A program made the translations under genes and the position numbers. From Phycisphaerales bacterium (GTDB lineage Bacteria; Planctomycetota; Phycisphaerae; Phycisphaerales; SM1A02), in contig VERO01000062.1 of the NCBI GenBank assembly GCA_018882625.1, forward strand, positions 1-10,900: a DNA stretch of 10,900 bases, in the 5' to 3' direction. Positions 1-7,246 of the stretch are shown in pieces. Under the pieces are notes generated by a model that was not told the DNA's origin, did not search any database, and saw nothing but the letters and a program-made list of their open reading frames with translations. Numbering within the stretch: position 1 is the stretch's first letter; each line of letters begins with the position of its first letter.

Positions 1-160
1 CCGGTTCACGGCGATCCGAGCGTCCGAGCGTTTCCGGGGCAGGGTGGCCCTTTCCGCACTGTCCGGCCCGCTCCCCCGATCCGCGATCACAAACGCGAGC
101 GCGCGAAACGCCCGCCACGACGCCCCGCGCGGGCCGATTCGGCCACGCCGCCAGTCAACG
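1..160. other. No supported gene at the left edge
   Basis: I see no convincing gene here. All three plus-strand frames are open from the edge, but two run on into the tRNA and the third stops at the end of the terminator hairpin; none resembles a known protein. The minus strand has only weak GTG starts, one of which stays open to the edge, with Arg- and Gly-rich translations typical of GC-rich non-coding DNA. The stretch lies downstream of the tRNA terminator and may hold a promoter for a gene outside the window, but I cannot point to one. Confidence 0.5.
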
Positions 161-192
161 AAAAGGCCCGCCTCGACTTCGAGGCGGGCCTT
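161..192 (-). terminator. Rho-independent terminator of the tRNA-Asn unit
   Basis: A perfect 13-bp inverted repeat has arms at 163-175 and 180-192 and a 4-nt loop. Read on the minus strand, the GC-rich stem is followed directly by a short T run (TTTT). It begins about 4 nt beyond the 3' end of the tRNA, so it fits termination of a single-gene tRNA transcript. The only weak point is the short U tract. Confidence 0.85.
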
Positions 193-195
193 GAA

Positions 196-267
196 CTCCC
201 CCAGCTGGACTCGAACCAGCAACCTGGCGGTTAACAGCCGCCCGCTCTACCATTGAGCTATAGGGGA
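196..267 (-). tRNA. tRNA-Asn (anticodon GUU)
   Basis: The minus strand folds into a full cloverleaf. The 7-bp acceptor stem pairs TCCCCTA with TGGGGGA, with one G-U pair. The D stem is GCTC/GAGC, the anticodon stem is GGCGG/CCGCC around loop CTGTTAA (anticodon GTT), and the T stem is GCTGG/CCAGC with loop TTCGAGT. The discriminator base at 196 is G, as is usual for bacterial tRNA-Asn. The 3' CCA is not encoded, so tRNA nucleotidyltransferase must add it. The gene is 72 nt including the discriminator, has its own promoter and terminator, and is not part of a tRNA cluster here. Confidence 0.97.
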
Positions 268-279
268 TTGAATCGGCAA

Positions 280-307
280 ATAGTAACCGAGGGGCGAGGT
301 GCGTCAA
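280..307 (-). promoter_or_regulatory. Sigma70-type promoter of tRNA-Asn
   Basis: On the minus strand there is a -35 box TTGACG (302-307), a 16-nt spacer and a -10 box TACTAT (280-285). Five of six bases match consensus in the -35 box and four of six in the -10 box. The -10 box lies 12 nt upstream of the mature tRNA 5' end (267), so transcription would start only a few bases before the tRNA. The promoter overlaps a possible GTG start (299) of the divergent methyltransferase gene, which argues against that start. Confidence 0.8.
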
Positions 308-337
308 GCGCGGTGGCGCTGCGCATACCGTTGCGCC

Positions 338-1228
338 ATGGAAGTTTGCGCAACGACGTCCGGCTCCTCCGACTCGGTGCCCGGCGCACAAGGTGCGCTG
401 CCGATCACGCCCGGCCGATACGTGCTTGGTACCGACCCTGTCGAGCGCGGTCGCCTCGAGCTGCAGCACAACCTGTGGCGGCCCGCACTTCATGAGGCGC
501 TCGTGCGCGCGGGCGTCACAGCCGGCGCGCACGTCATTGATGTCGGTGCGGGACCAGGCCTTGCCACAGCTGACCTGCTCCATGCGGTGGGACCGCAAGG
601 CACCGTGCACGCGCTCGAGCGCTCGCCAGCCTTCGTCGCGGAGCTGCAGCAGCGCTACGCCGCCGATTCGCGCGTCACTGTGTCTCAAGTGGACCTCGTG
701 GAGGACAGCCTGCCTGTCACGCCCTTGACCGTGGACGCATCGTGGTGCCGATGGGTGGCCATGTTCCTTCCCGGGCATGGGCCGGAGCACCTCGTGCGCC
801 AGCTTGCGCAGGCGATTCGCCCCGGTGGCGCCGCGATCTTTCAGGAGTACGTGCACTACCAGACGTATGGCCTTGTCCCGTTCGACCCCGACATCCACTC
901 GTTCCACGAACAGGTGATGCGCAGCTTCGCTTCAGGCGGCGGACAGACGAACATCGCCGGTCGCCTGCTCCGCGCACTCGCGGACAGCGGCTTCGCCATC
1001 GAGCACGTGCGCACCATCATCCATGCGGCACGGCCGCAAGACCCGTTCTGGCAGTGGCCCTCGAGCTTCCTGCGCATCTACGCACCGCGCCTCGTGGAGC
1101 AGGGGCTCGCCGACGAGGCATGGCTCGCGCGCGCACTCGCCGCGCTCGACCGCGCCGAGCGCGACCCCGCATCGGTGTTCACTACGCCAGCGGTGCTTGA
1201 GATCGTCGCGCGGCGCCTCGCGCCATGA
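338..1228 (+). CDS. Class I SAM-dependent methyltransferase
   Basis: The 296-aa protein has a Rossmann-fold methyltransferase core. Motif I, VIDVGAGPG, at residues 66-74 binds the methionine part of SAM. An acidic residue at the end of strand 2 (E94) should bind the ribose hydroxyls, and D119 sits where motif II often has an acidic residue. IRPGG at 160-164 is the usual loop before strand 5. The C-terminal 120 residues are mostly helical and probably form the substrate lid. The fold is clear but the substrate is unknown; it could be a small molecule or a quinone-like compound, as in UbiE-related enzymes. ATG at 338 is preferred over GTG at 299 because the longer form starts inside the tRNA promoter and adds an Arg-rich, uninformative N-terminus. 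No clear Shine-Dalgarno precedes either start. The gene stands alone, diverging from the tRNA and converging on serS 55 bp away. Confidence 0.88.
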   Translation: MEVCATTSGSSDSVPGAQGALPITPGRYVLGTDPVERGRLELQHNLWRPALHEALVRAGVTAGAHVIDVGAGPGLATADLLHAVGPQGTVHALERSPAFVAELQQRYAADSRVTVSQVDLVEDSLPVTPLTVDASWCRWVAMFLPGHGPEHLVRQLAQAIRPGGAAIFQEYVHYQTYGLVPFDPDIHSFHEQVMRSFASGGGQTNIAGRLLRALADSGFAIEHVRTIIHAARPQDPFWQWPSSFLRIYAPRLVEQGLADEAWLARALAALDRAERDPASVFTTPAVLEIVARRLAP

Positions 1229-1283
1229 CCGACCGCGCGACGCGCTGGCCCGCCCATGCGATCCGCGCGTCCCTCTGGCTAGG

Positions 1284-2681
1284 TCAGCCGATGCGGTCGA
1301 GCCCACCCATGTGCGGACGCAGCACGTCGGGGATACGCACCGAACCATCAGCCTGCTGGTGAATCTCGAGCAGCGGGATCAGGATGCGCGGGCTCGCGAG
1401 CACCGTGTTGTTCAGCGCGAAGGCGTGACGGATCTTGCCATCTCCGTCGCGGTAGCGCAGGTTGAGGCGGCGGCACTGGTAGTCCGCGAGGCGGCTCGCC
1501 GAGTGCGTCTCGCCGTACGCGCCCGTGGGGCGGCCGTCCGGGCCATCGTCGCCGCGGCCAGGCATCCAGCACTCGATGTCGATCATGTCCTCGTTCTTAA
1601 CGCCGAGGTCTCCCGTGCAGCACTGCAGGAGGCGGTAGGGGAGCTCAAAGCGCTGCAGGATCGTCTCGACGAATCCGATCATCTTCTTGTGCCAGTCGCG
1701 GCTCTGCGCGTCATCGGCCTCGCACACCACCACCTGCTCCACCTTGTCGAACTGGTGGATGCGGTAGAGCCCGGCCGTGTCCTTGCCTGCGGCGCCCGCC
1801 TCGCGGCGGAAGCATGTCGACACCGTCGTGTACCGCAGCGGCAGCGCATCGAGCGGCAGGATCTCGTCCGCGTGCAGGCCCATGAGCCCAACCTCGCCCG
1901 TGCCTGTGAGGTAAAGGTCATGCCCTGATCCTCGCGCGCTCTCTGCGATGTGGTACGCCTGCTCGCGACCGGCGGGGAAGAATCCCGTACCGACCATGCA
2001 CTCCTCCTTCACGATCACCGGAACGCCGGTCGCGGAGAATCCGTTCTCCTGCGTCATGAAGTCGAAGGCGTAGCGCAGCACGGCCTGGTGCAGGCGCATG
2101 CCCATGCCCGTGAGCACGTAGTGGCGCGTGCCCGACATCTTCACGCCACGCTCGAAGTCTGCAAGCTTGAGATCGCGCACCAGCTCAAGGTGCGTCTTGG
2201 GCGCGAACCCGCGCTGCGCCGCAAACGGCTTGGACGCATCGAAGCCCTTGGGGTTCCAGGTGCGCATCTGCACGTTGTCCTCGCTGCCGGCGCCGCGCGG
2301 CACATCATGCGCAGGAGGCTGGGGCACCGTGAGCAGGATTGCCTGCCACTCGGGCTCGATGTCATTGAGCATCCGCTCCGACACCGCGATCTCGTTCTTG
2401 AGCTTCACTGGCCGGGCCTCAAGCTCCGCAAGCTCCGCCTCGAGGCGCTCGCGGTCCGCGCCCTGCGCGGACTTGAGCTGCCCCTTGATCTTGCCCATCT
2501 GCGGGCCGATCTCCTTGCTGATGCGGTTCTGCTCCGCGCGCTTGGTCTCGATCTCCGAGAGCAGCTTGCGACGCTGCTCGTCGAGCGCGGTCAGCCGGTC
2601 AAACTCGACGTGCATGCCCTTGGCGGCGGCGCCATCTCGGAAACGCGTGGGGTCCTCTCGAAAGGCCTTGATGTCGATCAT
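1284..2681 (-). CDS. serS: Seryl-tRNA synthetase
   Basis: This cytoplasmic class II aminoacyl-tRNA synthetase charges tRNA-Ser (and tRNA-Sec where present) with serine using ATP. It is 465 aa, slightly longer than the usual 420-430. The N-terminus MIDIKAFRED is typical of the family. Residues about 28-110 form the charged antiparallel coiled-coil arm that binds the long variable arm of tRNA-Ser. The catalytic core shows the TxE serine-binding motif as TGE (261-263), motif 2 as FRRE (291-294), and motif 3 around NNTVLASPR with the class II arginine at R432. The C-terminus has the IPxxLRPxMGG signature (450-460). An in-frame GTG at 2765 would add 28 Arg/Pro-rich residues and overlap the nadK stop, but it is not family-like, so ATG 2681 is chosen. 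It is the last gene of the minus-strand operon, 80 bp after nadK. No clear terminator follows it. Confidence 0.97.
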   Translation of the reverse strand: MIDIKAFREDPTRFRDGAAAKGMHVEFDRLTALDEQRRKLLSEIETKRAEQNRISKEIGPQMGKIKGQLKSAQGADRERLEAELAELEARPVKLKNEIAVSERMLNDIEPEWQAILLTVPQPPAHDVPRGAGSEDNVQMRTWNPKGFDASKPFAAQRGFAPKTHLELVRDLKLADFERGVKMSGTRHYVLTGMGMRLHQAVLRYAFDFMTQENGFSATGVPVIVKEECMVGTGFFPAGREQAYHIAESARGSGHDLYLTGTGEVGLMGLHADEILPLDALPLRYTTVSTCFRREAGAAGKDTAGLYRIHQFDKVEQVVVCEADDAQSRDWHKKMIGFVETILQRFELPYRLLQCCTGDLGVKNEDMIDIECWMPGRGDDGPDGRPTGAYGETHSASRLADYQCRRLNLRYRDGDGKIRHAFALNNTVLASPRILIPLLEIHQQADGSVRIPDVLRPHMGGLDRIG

Positions 2682-2725
2682 GGGCGCGGCAAGGCTACCG
2701 CGCATGCGGTGGGGCGCGTCGGGTC

Positions 2726-2753
2726 GCGGCACGCCGCGTGCCGCACGCCGCGT
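2726..2753. repeat. GC-rich palindrome with overlapping direct repeat between nadK and serS
   Basis: Positions 2726-2734 and 2736-2744 are 9-bp inverted arms (GCGGCACGC and GCGTGCCGC) around one base. In RNA this would form a stem of about 7 bp with a 5-nt loop. An 11-bp direct repeat, GCACGCCGCGT, occurs at 2729-2739 and 2743-2753. The palindrome lies 45 nt upstream of the serS start. There is no T run after the stem on the minus strand, so it is not a standard intrinsic terminator. It may be an mRNA hairpin or protein site, or just GC-rich spacer sequence. Confidence 0.55.
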
Positions 2754-2761
2754 ACCAGCGC

Positions 2762-3667
2762 TCACGCGCCGCGTTCGCGGTAGTTGGGCGGTGCCGCCCA
2801 GCGCATCTTCGACAGCAGCGTGCCCCAGTAGCTGCCGTCCGGGTTGCCCACGAGCTGCGACTTCCTGGCATACCGCACGATGTCCACGCGGTCGCCCGTG
2901 CGCAGGATGATGTTCACGTGGCCATCGATCACAAGCGTGGTGCCCTCGTTGGCGCGCACCACCTCAATGGAGATGCCTAGGTCGCTCGGTACCACGATCG
3001 GCCGGAACGCGAGGCTATGCGCGGCATTTGGCGTGACGACGAATGCCTCCACGTCGGGGTGCACGATCGGGCCGCCTGCACTCACGTTGTATGCCGTCGA
3101 TCCTGTTGGGGTCGCGACGATGAGCCCGTCGCCTGAGATGTCCGGCCCGACATCGCCGCCGAACCTCAGCCGTGCCTCGATCATCCGGTACGGAGGTCCT
3201 GATGTCACGACTGCGTCATTGACGGCGATCTCAGGCTCGACGGCAGTTCCGTCCGCGCGCCGCACTCGCACCTGCATCACGATGCGCTGGCGCAGCATCG
3301 GCTCCGGACCGAACACCATCGCCGCATGCCGCTCGAGGCTCGCAGGGTCGAACTCGGCGAGGAACCCAAGCCGCCCCGAGTTCACGCCCACGATCGGCAC
3401 GTCGCGGTCGATGAGCCTGCGCGCGATCGCGATGAAGGTGCCGTCTCCGCCAATCGCCACGGCGCGGCAGAACTCGACACCAGCGGGAAGCGGCGCATCC
3501 GCTGTCGGCATCTCGCCGACGATCTGCGCGTGCGCCGACACGATGCGCCGCACGTCAGGCAGCGCCTGCGGCACGCCAGGCCTGTCCGGGCTCGCGACCA
3601 GCAGCACGTCATTGCACGCGCGCGAGGGCGAGGCAGTGCCGGCTGTCTTCGCAGGTGGCGAGCCCAT
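2762..3667 (-). CDS. nadK: NAD kinase
   Basis: The 301-aa cytoplasmic enzyme phosphorylates NAD+ to NADP+ with ATP or polyphosphate, and so supplies the NADP(H) pool. The family signatures are in order: GGDGT at 73-77 (phosphate-donor site with the catalytic Asp), NSGRLGFL at 96-103, the substrate-binding ND pair at 150-151, TPTGSTAY at 186-193, SAGGPI at 196-201 and IDG at 247-249. Length is normal for bacterial NadK. The first 18 residues are low complexity and non-conserved in style. ATG at 3667 shares one base with the ABC ATPase stop (TGATG); GTG at 3670 one codon earlier is an equal alternative. Either way the junction implies translational coupling to the upstream ATPase gene. serS follows 80 bp downstream on the same strand. 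Confidence 0.96.
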   Translation of the reverse strand: MGSPPAKTAGTASPSRACNDVLLVASPDRPGVPQALPDVRRIVSAHAQIVGEMPTADAPLPAGVEFCRAVAIGGDGTFIAIARRLIDRDVPIVGVNSGRLGFLAEFDPASLERHAAMVFGPEPMLRQRIVMQVRVRRADGTAVEPEIAVNDAVVTSGPPYRMIEARLRFGGDVGPDISGDGLIVATPTGSTAYNVSAGGPIVHPDVEAFVVTPNAAHSLAFRPIVVPSDLGISIEVVRANEGTTLVIDGHVNIILRTGDRVDIVRYARKSQLVGNPDGSYWGTLLSKMRWAAPPNYRERGA

Positions 3668-4614
3668 CACGCCACCAGGCCCTTCGTCAGCTTCATGAAC
3701 GCAGTCTCGAGGCTGACCTGCTCCTGCGTCAGCCGCGCGACGCGGAATCCCTGCGCGATCAATCGGCTCGGGATCTCGCTGATCGGCAGGCCCGAATCCG
3801 GATCGAGGGTGAGGTCGATGCGGATGATGGATTCCTCGCGCGCCAGCGCCACCTTGCGAATGCCCTTGACGCGCGCAAGCAGCTGCGCCGCCTCCTGATG
3901 CCGCTCATCGACGACGACGTGGATCACGGTGCCGCTGCCGGCCTTGGCCATCAGCGCCGCCACAGATCCCGCGTACACCAGCTTGCCCTGCTCCACGATG
4001 CCCACCTCGGTGCACAGCTCTGCGAGCTCCGACAGGATGTGCGACGAGATCAGGATCGTCTTGCCCATGCGGCGCAGCTCCTTGAGGAGCTCGCGCATCT
4101 CGATGCGCGCGCGCGGGTCAAGCCCGGAGCTGGGCTCATCCATCAGCAGCACCTTCGGGTCGTGCAGCAGCACGCGCGCCACCGAGAGCCGCTGCTGCAT
4201 GCCGCGCGAGAGGCCATTCACGTCGGCCGTTGCCTTGTGCACCAGGTCGGTCAGCTCGAGCACCTCGCCAACCACAGTGCGCCGCCTCTCGCCGTGGATC
4301 CCGTAGCACGCCGCAAAGAACTCGAGGTACTCGCTGACGAGCATGTCCTCGTACGCGCCCATGAAGTCGGGCACGTATCCGATGATCGGCCTGATGAGGT
4401 GGTTCTGGTAGCCGACCACCTTGCCGTCGACGCGCGCCTCGCCCCACGTGGGCTTGAGCAGCGTCGCCAGGATCTTGATGGTCGTGGTCTTGCCTGCGCC
4501 GTTGGGGCCGATGAACCCGAAGCACGAACCCTGCTCGATCGTGAGGTTGAGGTTGTCGAGCGCCGTGAGCTCGCCGTACTTGCGGGTGAGGTTGACGGTC
4601 TCGATCATCGCCAT
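3667..4614 (-). CDS. ABC transporter ATP-binding protein (CcmA/GldA-like)
   Basis: The 315-aa protein has one nucleotide-binding domain plus a C-terminal extension of about 90 residues typical of ABC-2 type exporters. Walker A is GPNGAGKTT (36-44), the signature is LSRGMQ (135-140) in place of LSGGQ, Walker B ends in LLMDEP (156-161), the D-loop is SGLD (163-166) and the H-loop His is H192. The Q-loop position, after IGYVP, holds D83 rather than Gln. It should power a membrane permease, but no permease gene lies in the window, so the substrate is unknown. ATG 4614 is used, with AGGG 4 nt upstream; ATG 4608, two codons later, gives a 313-aa protein and better spacing (10 nt). The gene starts 19 bp after the 870-aa protein gene and overlaps nadK by one base, so it sits inside the operon. 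Confidence 0.93.
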   Translation of the reverse strand: MAMIETVNLTRKYGELTALDNLNLTIEQGSCFGFIGPNGAGKTTTIKILATLLKPTWGEARVDGKVVGYQNHLIRPIIGYVPDFMGAYEDMLVSEYLEFFAACYGIHGERRRTVVGEVLELTDLVHKATADVNGLSRGMQQRLSVARVLLHDPKVLLMDEPSSGLDPRARIEMRELLKELRRMGKTILISSHILSELAELCTEVGIVEQGKLVYAGSVAALMAKAGSGTVIHVVVDERHQEAAQLLARVKGIRKVALAREESIIRIDLTLDPDSGLPISEIPSRLIAQGFRVARLTQEQVSLETAFMKLTKGLVA

Positions 4615-4633
4615 GGCGCCCTGCGGTGAAAGC

Positions 4634-7246
4634 CTATCTCGCCTCAGGCGCGGCAAAGCGTGCATCTGTCGGCAGGGGGAAGACGCACCGCACCACGACG
4701 AGTCCGCTCGATGGCGGCCTGTCGCCGTCGATGGTGATGGGGACGGGGCACTCTGCGGCGTCCAGGTAGCCCCACACGATCAGGCACGGCCGCGTGAGCC
4801 ACGGCGAGAGGTCGATCCCGCGTCCGAGCACGCGGCTTGCGCGCACCGACTCCGCCGCGTTCCCTACGCCAAGGTTCGCTCCAGGCGAGCTTGTGCCAGG
4901 AGGCGCGCTGCGCACGTACTGCGGCGGCTGGAGCATCTGGTACAGGCCGAGCATGTCGATGAAGAGTCGGTCGCGGTCAGCAGCGATCATCCCCGTCATG
5001 CGCACGCCGAAGCGGTCTTCGATGAACGGGTCCGCATACCGCTTGGCGATCCCGTCCGCGATCGAGCCAAGCTCGGAGCGCAGGTCATCCGGGCCGCCAG
5101 GGAAGAGCACACTGGCGAGTTCGATGGGCGTGCCCGCGGGCCACTCGGGGATGATGGCGAACTTGCCGAGATTCGGGATCGCGGCGCTGGGCTCCACCAG
5201 CGGCAACGCGCGCGTGGCAAATCGCGGAAGCGGCGCCCTGAGCGGCGACACATAGAGCAGCCGCACGTCACGCAGCGTGGCAGGCAGCGCGTGCGACAGC
5301 ACGCCGCTCAGCCGCACGCGTGGCGACGCACCCGGGATCACATCCTGCACAAGCGGCCGCGCATCGTCAGCGGCGGGGAGCGACCCCCATCGCGCATCCA
5401 CAACACCGAGCCACGATGCGGACAGCTCCGTGCTTGTGGCGCGCGCCGGAAGGTTGAGCGTGGCTGGCGCATCGAGCGGGACGCTGTAGCGCGCCGAGTC
5501 GGGGAACCGGTCGATGCTGCCCATCGGGGGCGGAGACCACGTCGAGATCCAGTTGCGTACGGGCGCATCGCCCGCGATCGAGACTGGCGTGCGGCCGTAG
5601 CCGGGCAGGAACGCGCTGAACCACACGCTCGCGCGCTGGTAGACGGGCTCTTCGCGGCGCTCCTGGTCTGCAGGCCTGCGCACCGCATCAAGCACCGTGA
5701 GGTGCTGCACGCGCGTCTGCGTGGAGCGCGTCAGCCCTCCGATGGTCCATGCGCCCGCACCGAACACCAGCGCCGTGACCGCAAAGGCCACCCATGCATG
5801 CCGCTCCCATCCTTTCCACTTCAGGAACGCGAATCCCGCCGGACCGGCGACAAGCCAGTACGTCAAGAAGAGGCCAAAGGCGCCCAGGATGCCGAGCGCA
5901 GCCTGCCCCCGCATGCCGATGATGCTCGACACGAGCTCGCCGCGACCGAGGTCAGTTGACGCTGACGTGCCCTCAAGCAGGCGCCCTGGCTTCGCGTCGC
6001 GCAGCGCGTCGTACTCGGTGGTGGTCAGCGCATCTGCGCGCCGCGCGAGGATGCGGTTCCAGAAGATGTCGGCCTGCGGAAGCCCACCGGGCTGCAGCGC
6101 ACGCCGGTGCAGCGCGTCGACATCGAGACCGAGCACGGTCACCTGCCCGTGGCCCCAGGTGCGCTGCACCGCAAGTGTCGCGCCATCCAGCGAGCCCTCG
6201 CGCGGCTCGGGCAGGCCCGTGGAGCGCGCGCGCTTGACAGGCATCAGCACGAGCGGATCCCATGCGGTTCTCGCTGACTTCGTCTCGCGGAACACCACCA
6301 GGGGCGTGGTCGCCGAGGGGTTGGCCAGCTGCGCCGACTTGCTGATGATCGGCATCAGGTCCTTTACAGGCACCGCATCGAGCCGATCTGCGCGCCAGTC
6401 GGGCATGAGCGCGCGCAGCGGATGGTCCGATGCGGTCACCACGCCCCATGGGTCGCCTGTCTCGGGCAGCACAATGACGAGGTTGCCGCCGCGCAGCACC
6501 CACTCCTGGATGGCGCGGGCCGCATCGCCGGAGAGTGCAGCGGGGGACCCCTCGGTCCATATCAGCGTGCCAAATGATGCAAGACCTTCCCATCGATCTG
6601 GCATGTCCGCGGGACGAAGCCCGCGGCCTATCGCCGTGATCGAGTTCATCGACGGGATGTAGGGAGTGCCGCCGTAGGGAGTCGCGAGCGCATCGAGTCC
6701 CATGCGTGCCTGGCCGAGTACGCCGATGAGGTCGTGCTCCACCTCCACGCCAAGGTTCGGCTGCTCCGCCGATCTGGGCGAGATTCGAGCCGCCGCGAGC
6801 TCGCGCACGCGCGCGCCGCCGCGCTCCTCGTACACGCGCACCACCATCACCGCGTCATCGAGCATGCGAGCCTGCGATGCAGGCGGCAGCTGCGCATACA
6901 TCCACGCGCGCGTCATGGATCCGGGATCGACCACGATCCGTCGCTCGTGCTCGGCGATGTCGCCCTGGCCGTCGCGCACTTCCCACACCAGCTGCGCCGG
7001 CGTGCTCTCGTCCACGTCGCACCGCACCGTGAAGCGCGCACCGACCCAGTCGCCGGGGCGCCACATGCCGCCGGCGCCGAACCACTCGAGCGTGATGCCA
7101 TCCTGCGCGGTCGCGGGCGCCGCAATCGCCGCAACTGACGCCATCGCCGCAGCAGCGCACGCACAGCACGCCGCGCGAGCCGCGAGATGTCGCATACGCG
7201 CCATCGCGCCCACGAGCCCGCCGATGCTGGATCGCACCGTGCGCAT
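4634..7246 (-). CDS. Secreted/membrane-anchored protein with glutamine-amidotransferase-like region
   Basis: The function of this 870-aa protein is unknown. Residues 20-48 form an Ala-rich signal peptide ending near ATAQ. About 50-165 looks like a beta-sandwich region. About 180-400 resembles the class I glutamine-amidotransferase-like fold seen in planctomycete and GldG-type ABC accessory proteins (FGTLIWTEG at 225-233, GGNLVIVLPETGDPW at 253-267), with no catalytic triad that I can identify. Two membrane helices lie at about 448-470 and 484-505. The 360-residue C-terminal part is then probably extracytoplasmic, like the N-terminal part. ATG 7246 shares a base with the stop of the dipeptidase gene (TGATG); M15 or M18 would give a more ordinary signal peptide and remain possible starts. 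The ABC ATPase gene follows 19 bp later, so a role as an envelope partner of that transporter is a reasonable inference but is not shown by the sequence. Confidence 0.85.
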   Translation of the reverse strand: MRTVRSSIGGLVGAMARMRHLAARAACCACAAAAMASVAAIAAPATAQDGITLEWFGAGGMWRPGDWVGARFTVRCDVDESTPAQLVWEVRDGQGDIAEHERRIVVDPGSMTRAWMYAQLPPASQARMLDDAVMVVRVYEERGGARVRELAAARISPRSAEQPNLGVEVEHDLIGVLGQARMGLDALATPYGGTPYIPSMNSITAIGRGLRPADMPDRWEGLASFGTLIWTEGSPAALSGDAARAIQEWVLRGGNLVIVLPETGDPWGVVTASDHPLRALMPDWRADRLDAVPVKDLMPIISKSAQLANPSATTPLVVFRETKSARTAWDPLVLMPVKRARSTGLPEPREGSLDGATLAVQRTWGHGQVTVLGLDVDALHRRALQPGGLPQADIFWNRILARRADALTTTEYDALRDAKPGRLLEGTSASTDLGRGELVSSIIGMRGQAALGILGAFGLFLTYWLVAGPAGFAFLKWKGWERHAWVAFAVTALVFGAGAWTIGGLTRSTQTRVQHLTVLDAVRRPADQERREEPVYQRASVWFSAFLPGYGRTPVSIAGDAPVRNWISTWSPPPMGSIDRFPDSARYSVPLDAPATLNLPARATSTELSASWLGVVDARWGSLPAADDARPLVQDVIPGASPRVRLSGVLSHALPATLRDVRLLYVSPLRAPLPRFATRALPLVEPSAAIPNLGKFAIIPEWPAGTPIELASVLFPGGPDDLRSELGSIADGIAKRYADPFIEDRFGVRMTGMIAADRDRLFIDMLGLYQMLQPPQYVRSAPPGTSSPGANLGVGNAAESVRASRVLGRGIDLSPWLTRPCLIVWGYLDAAECPVPITIDGDRPPSSGLVVVRCVFPLPTDARFAAPEAR

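Noticed and set aside
44..256. 70-codon plus-strand frame over the tRNA
   Set aside because: It runs through the terminator and tRNA-Asn in antisense and has no coding character.
299..337. GTG 299 start for the methyltransferase
   Set aside because: It lies inside the tRNA promoter and adds 13 residues without conserved character.
1239..1271. 7-bp inverted repeat between methyltransferase and serS as a two-way terminator
   Set aside because: The stem is short, the spacer is 19 nt, and no T run follows on either strand.
2682..2765. N-terminal extension of serS to GTG 2765
   Set aside because: The added 28 residues are Arg/Pro-rich and precede the canonical MIDIKAF N-terminus of seryl-tRNA synthetases.
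1950..2783. 277-codon plus-strand frame opposite serS
   Set aside because: It is antisense to the motif-complete serS and is Leu/Arg/His-rich without recognisable motifs.
4421..5959. 512-codon plus-strand open frame across the ABC ATPase and 870-aa genes
   Set aside because: It runs antisense to two supported genes, crosses their junction, and has the Arg-rich composition of a shadow frame.
4867..6755. 13-nt word ACGCCAAGGTTCG found twice, near 4867 and 6743
   Set aside because: Both copies encode Asn-Leu-Gly-Val in the same gene; one such match is expected by chance in a window this size.
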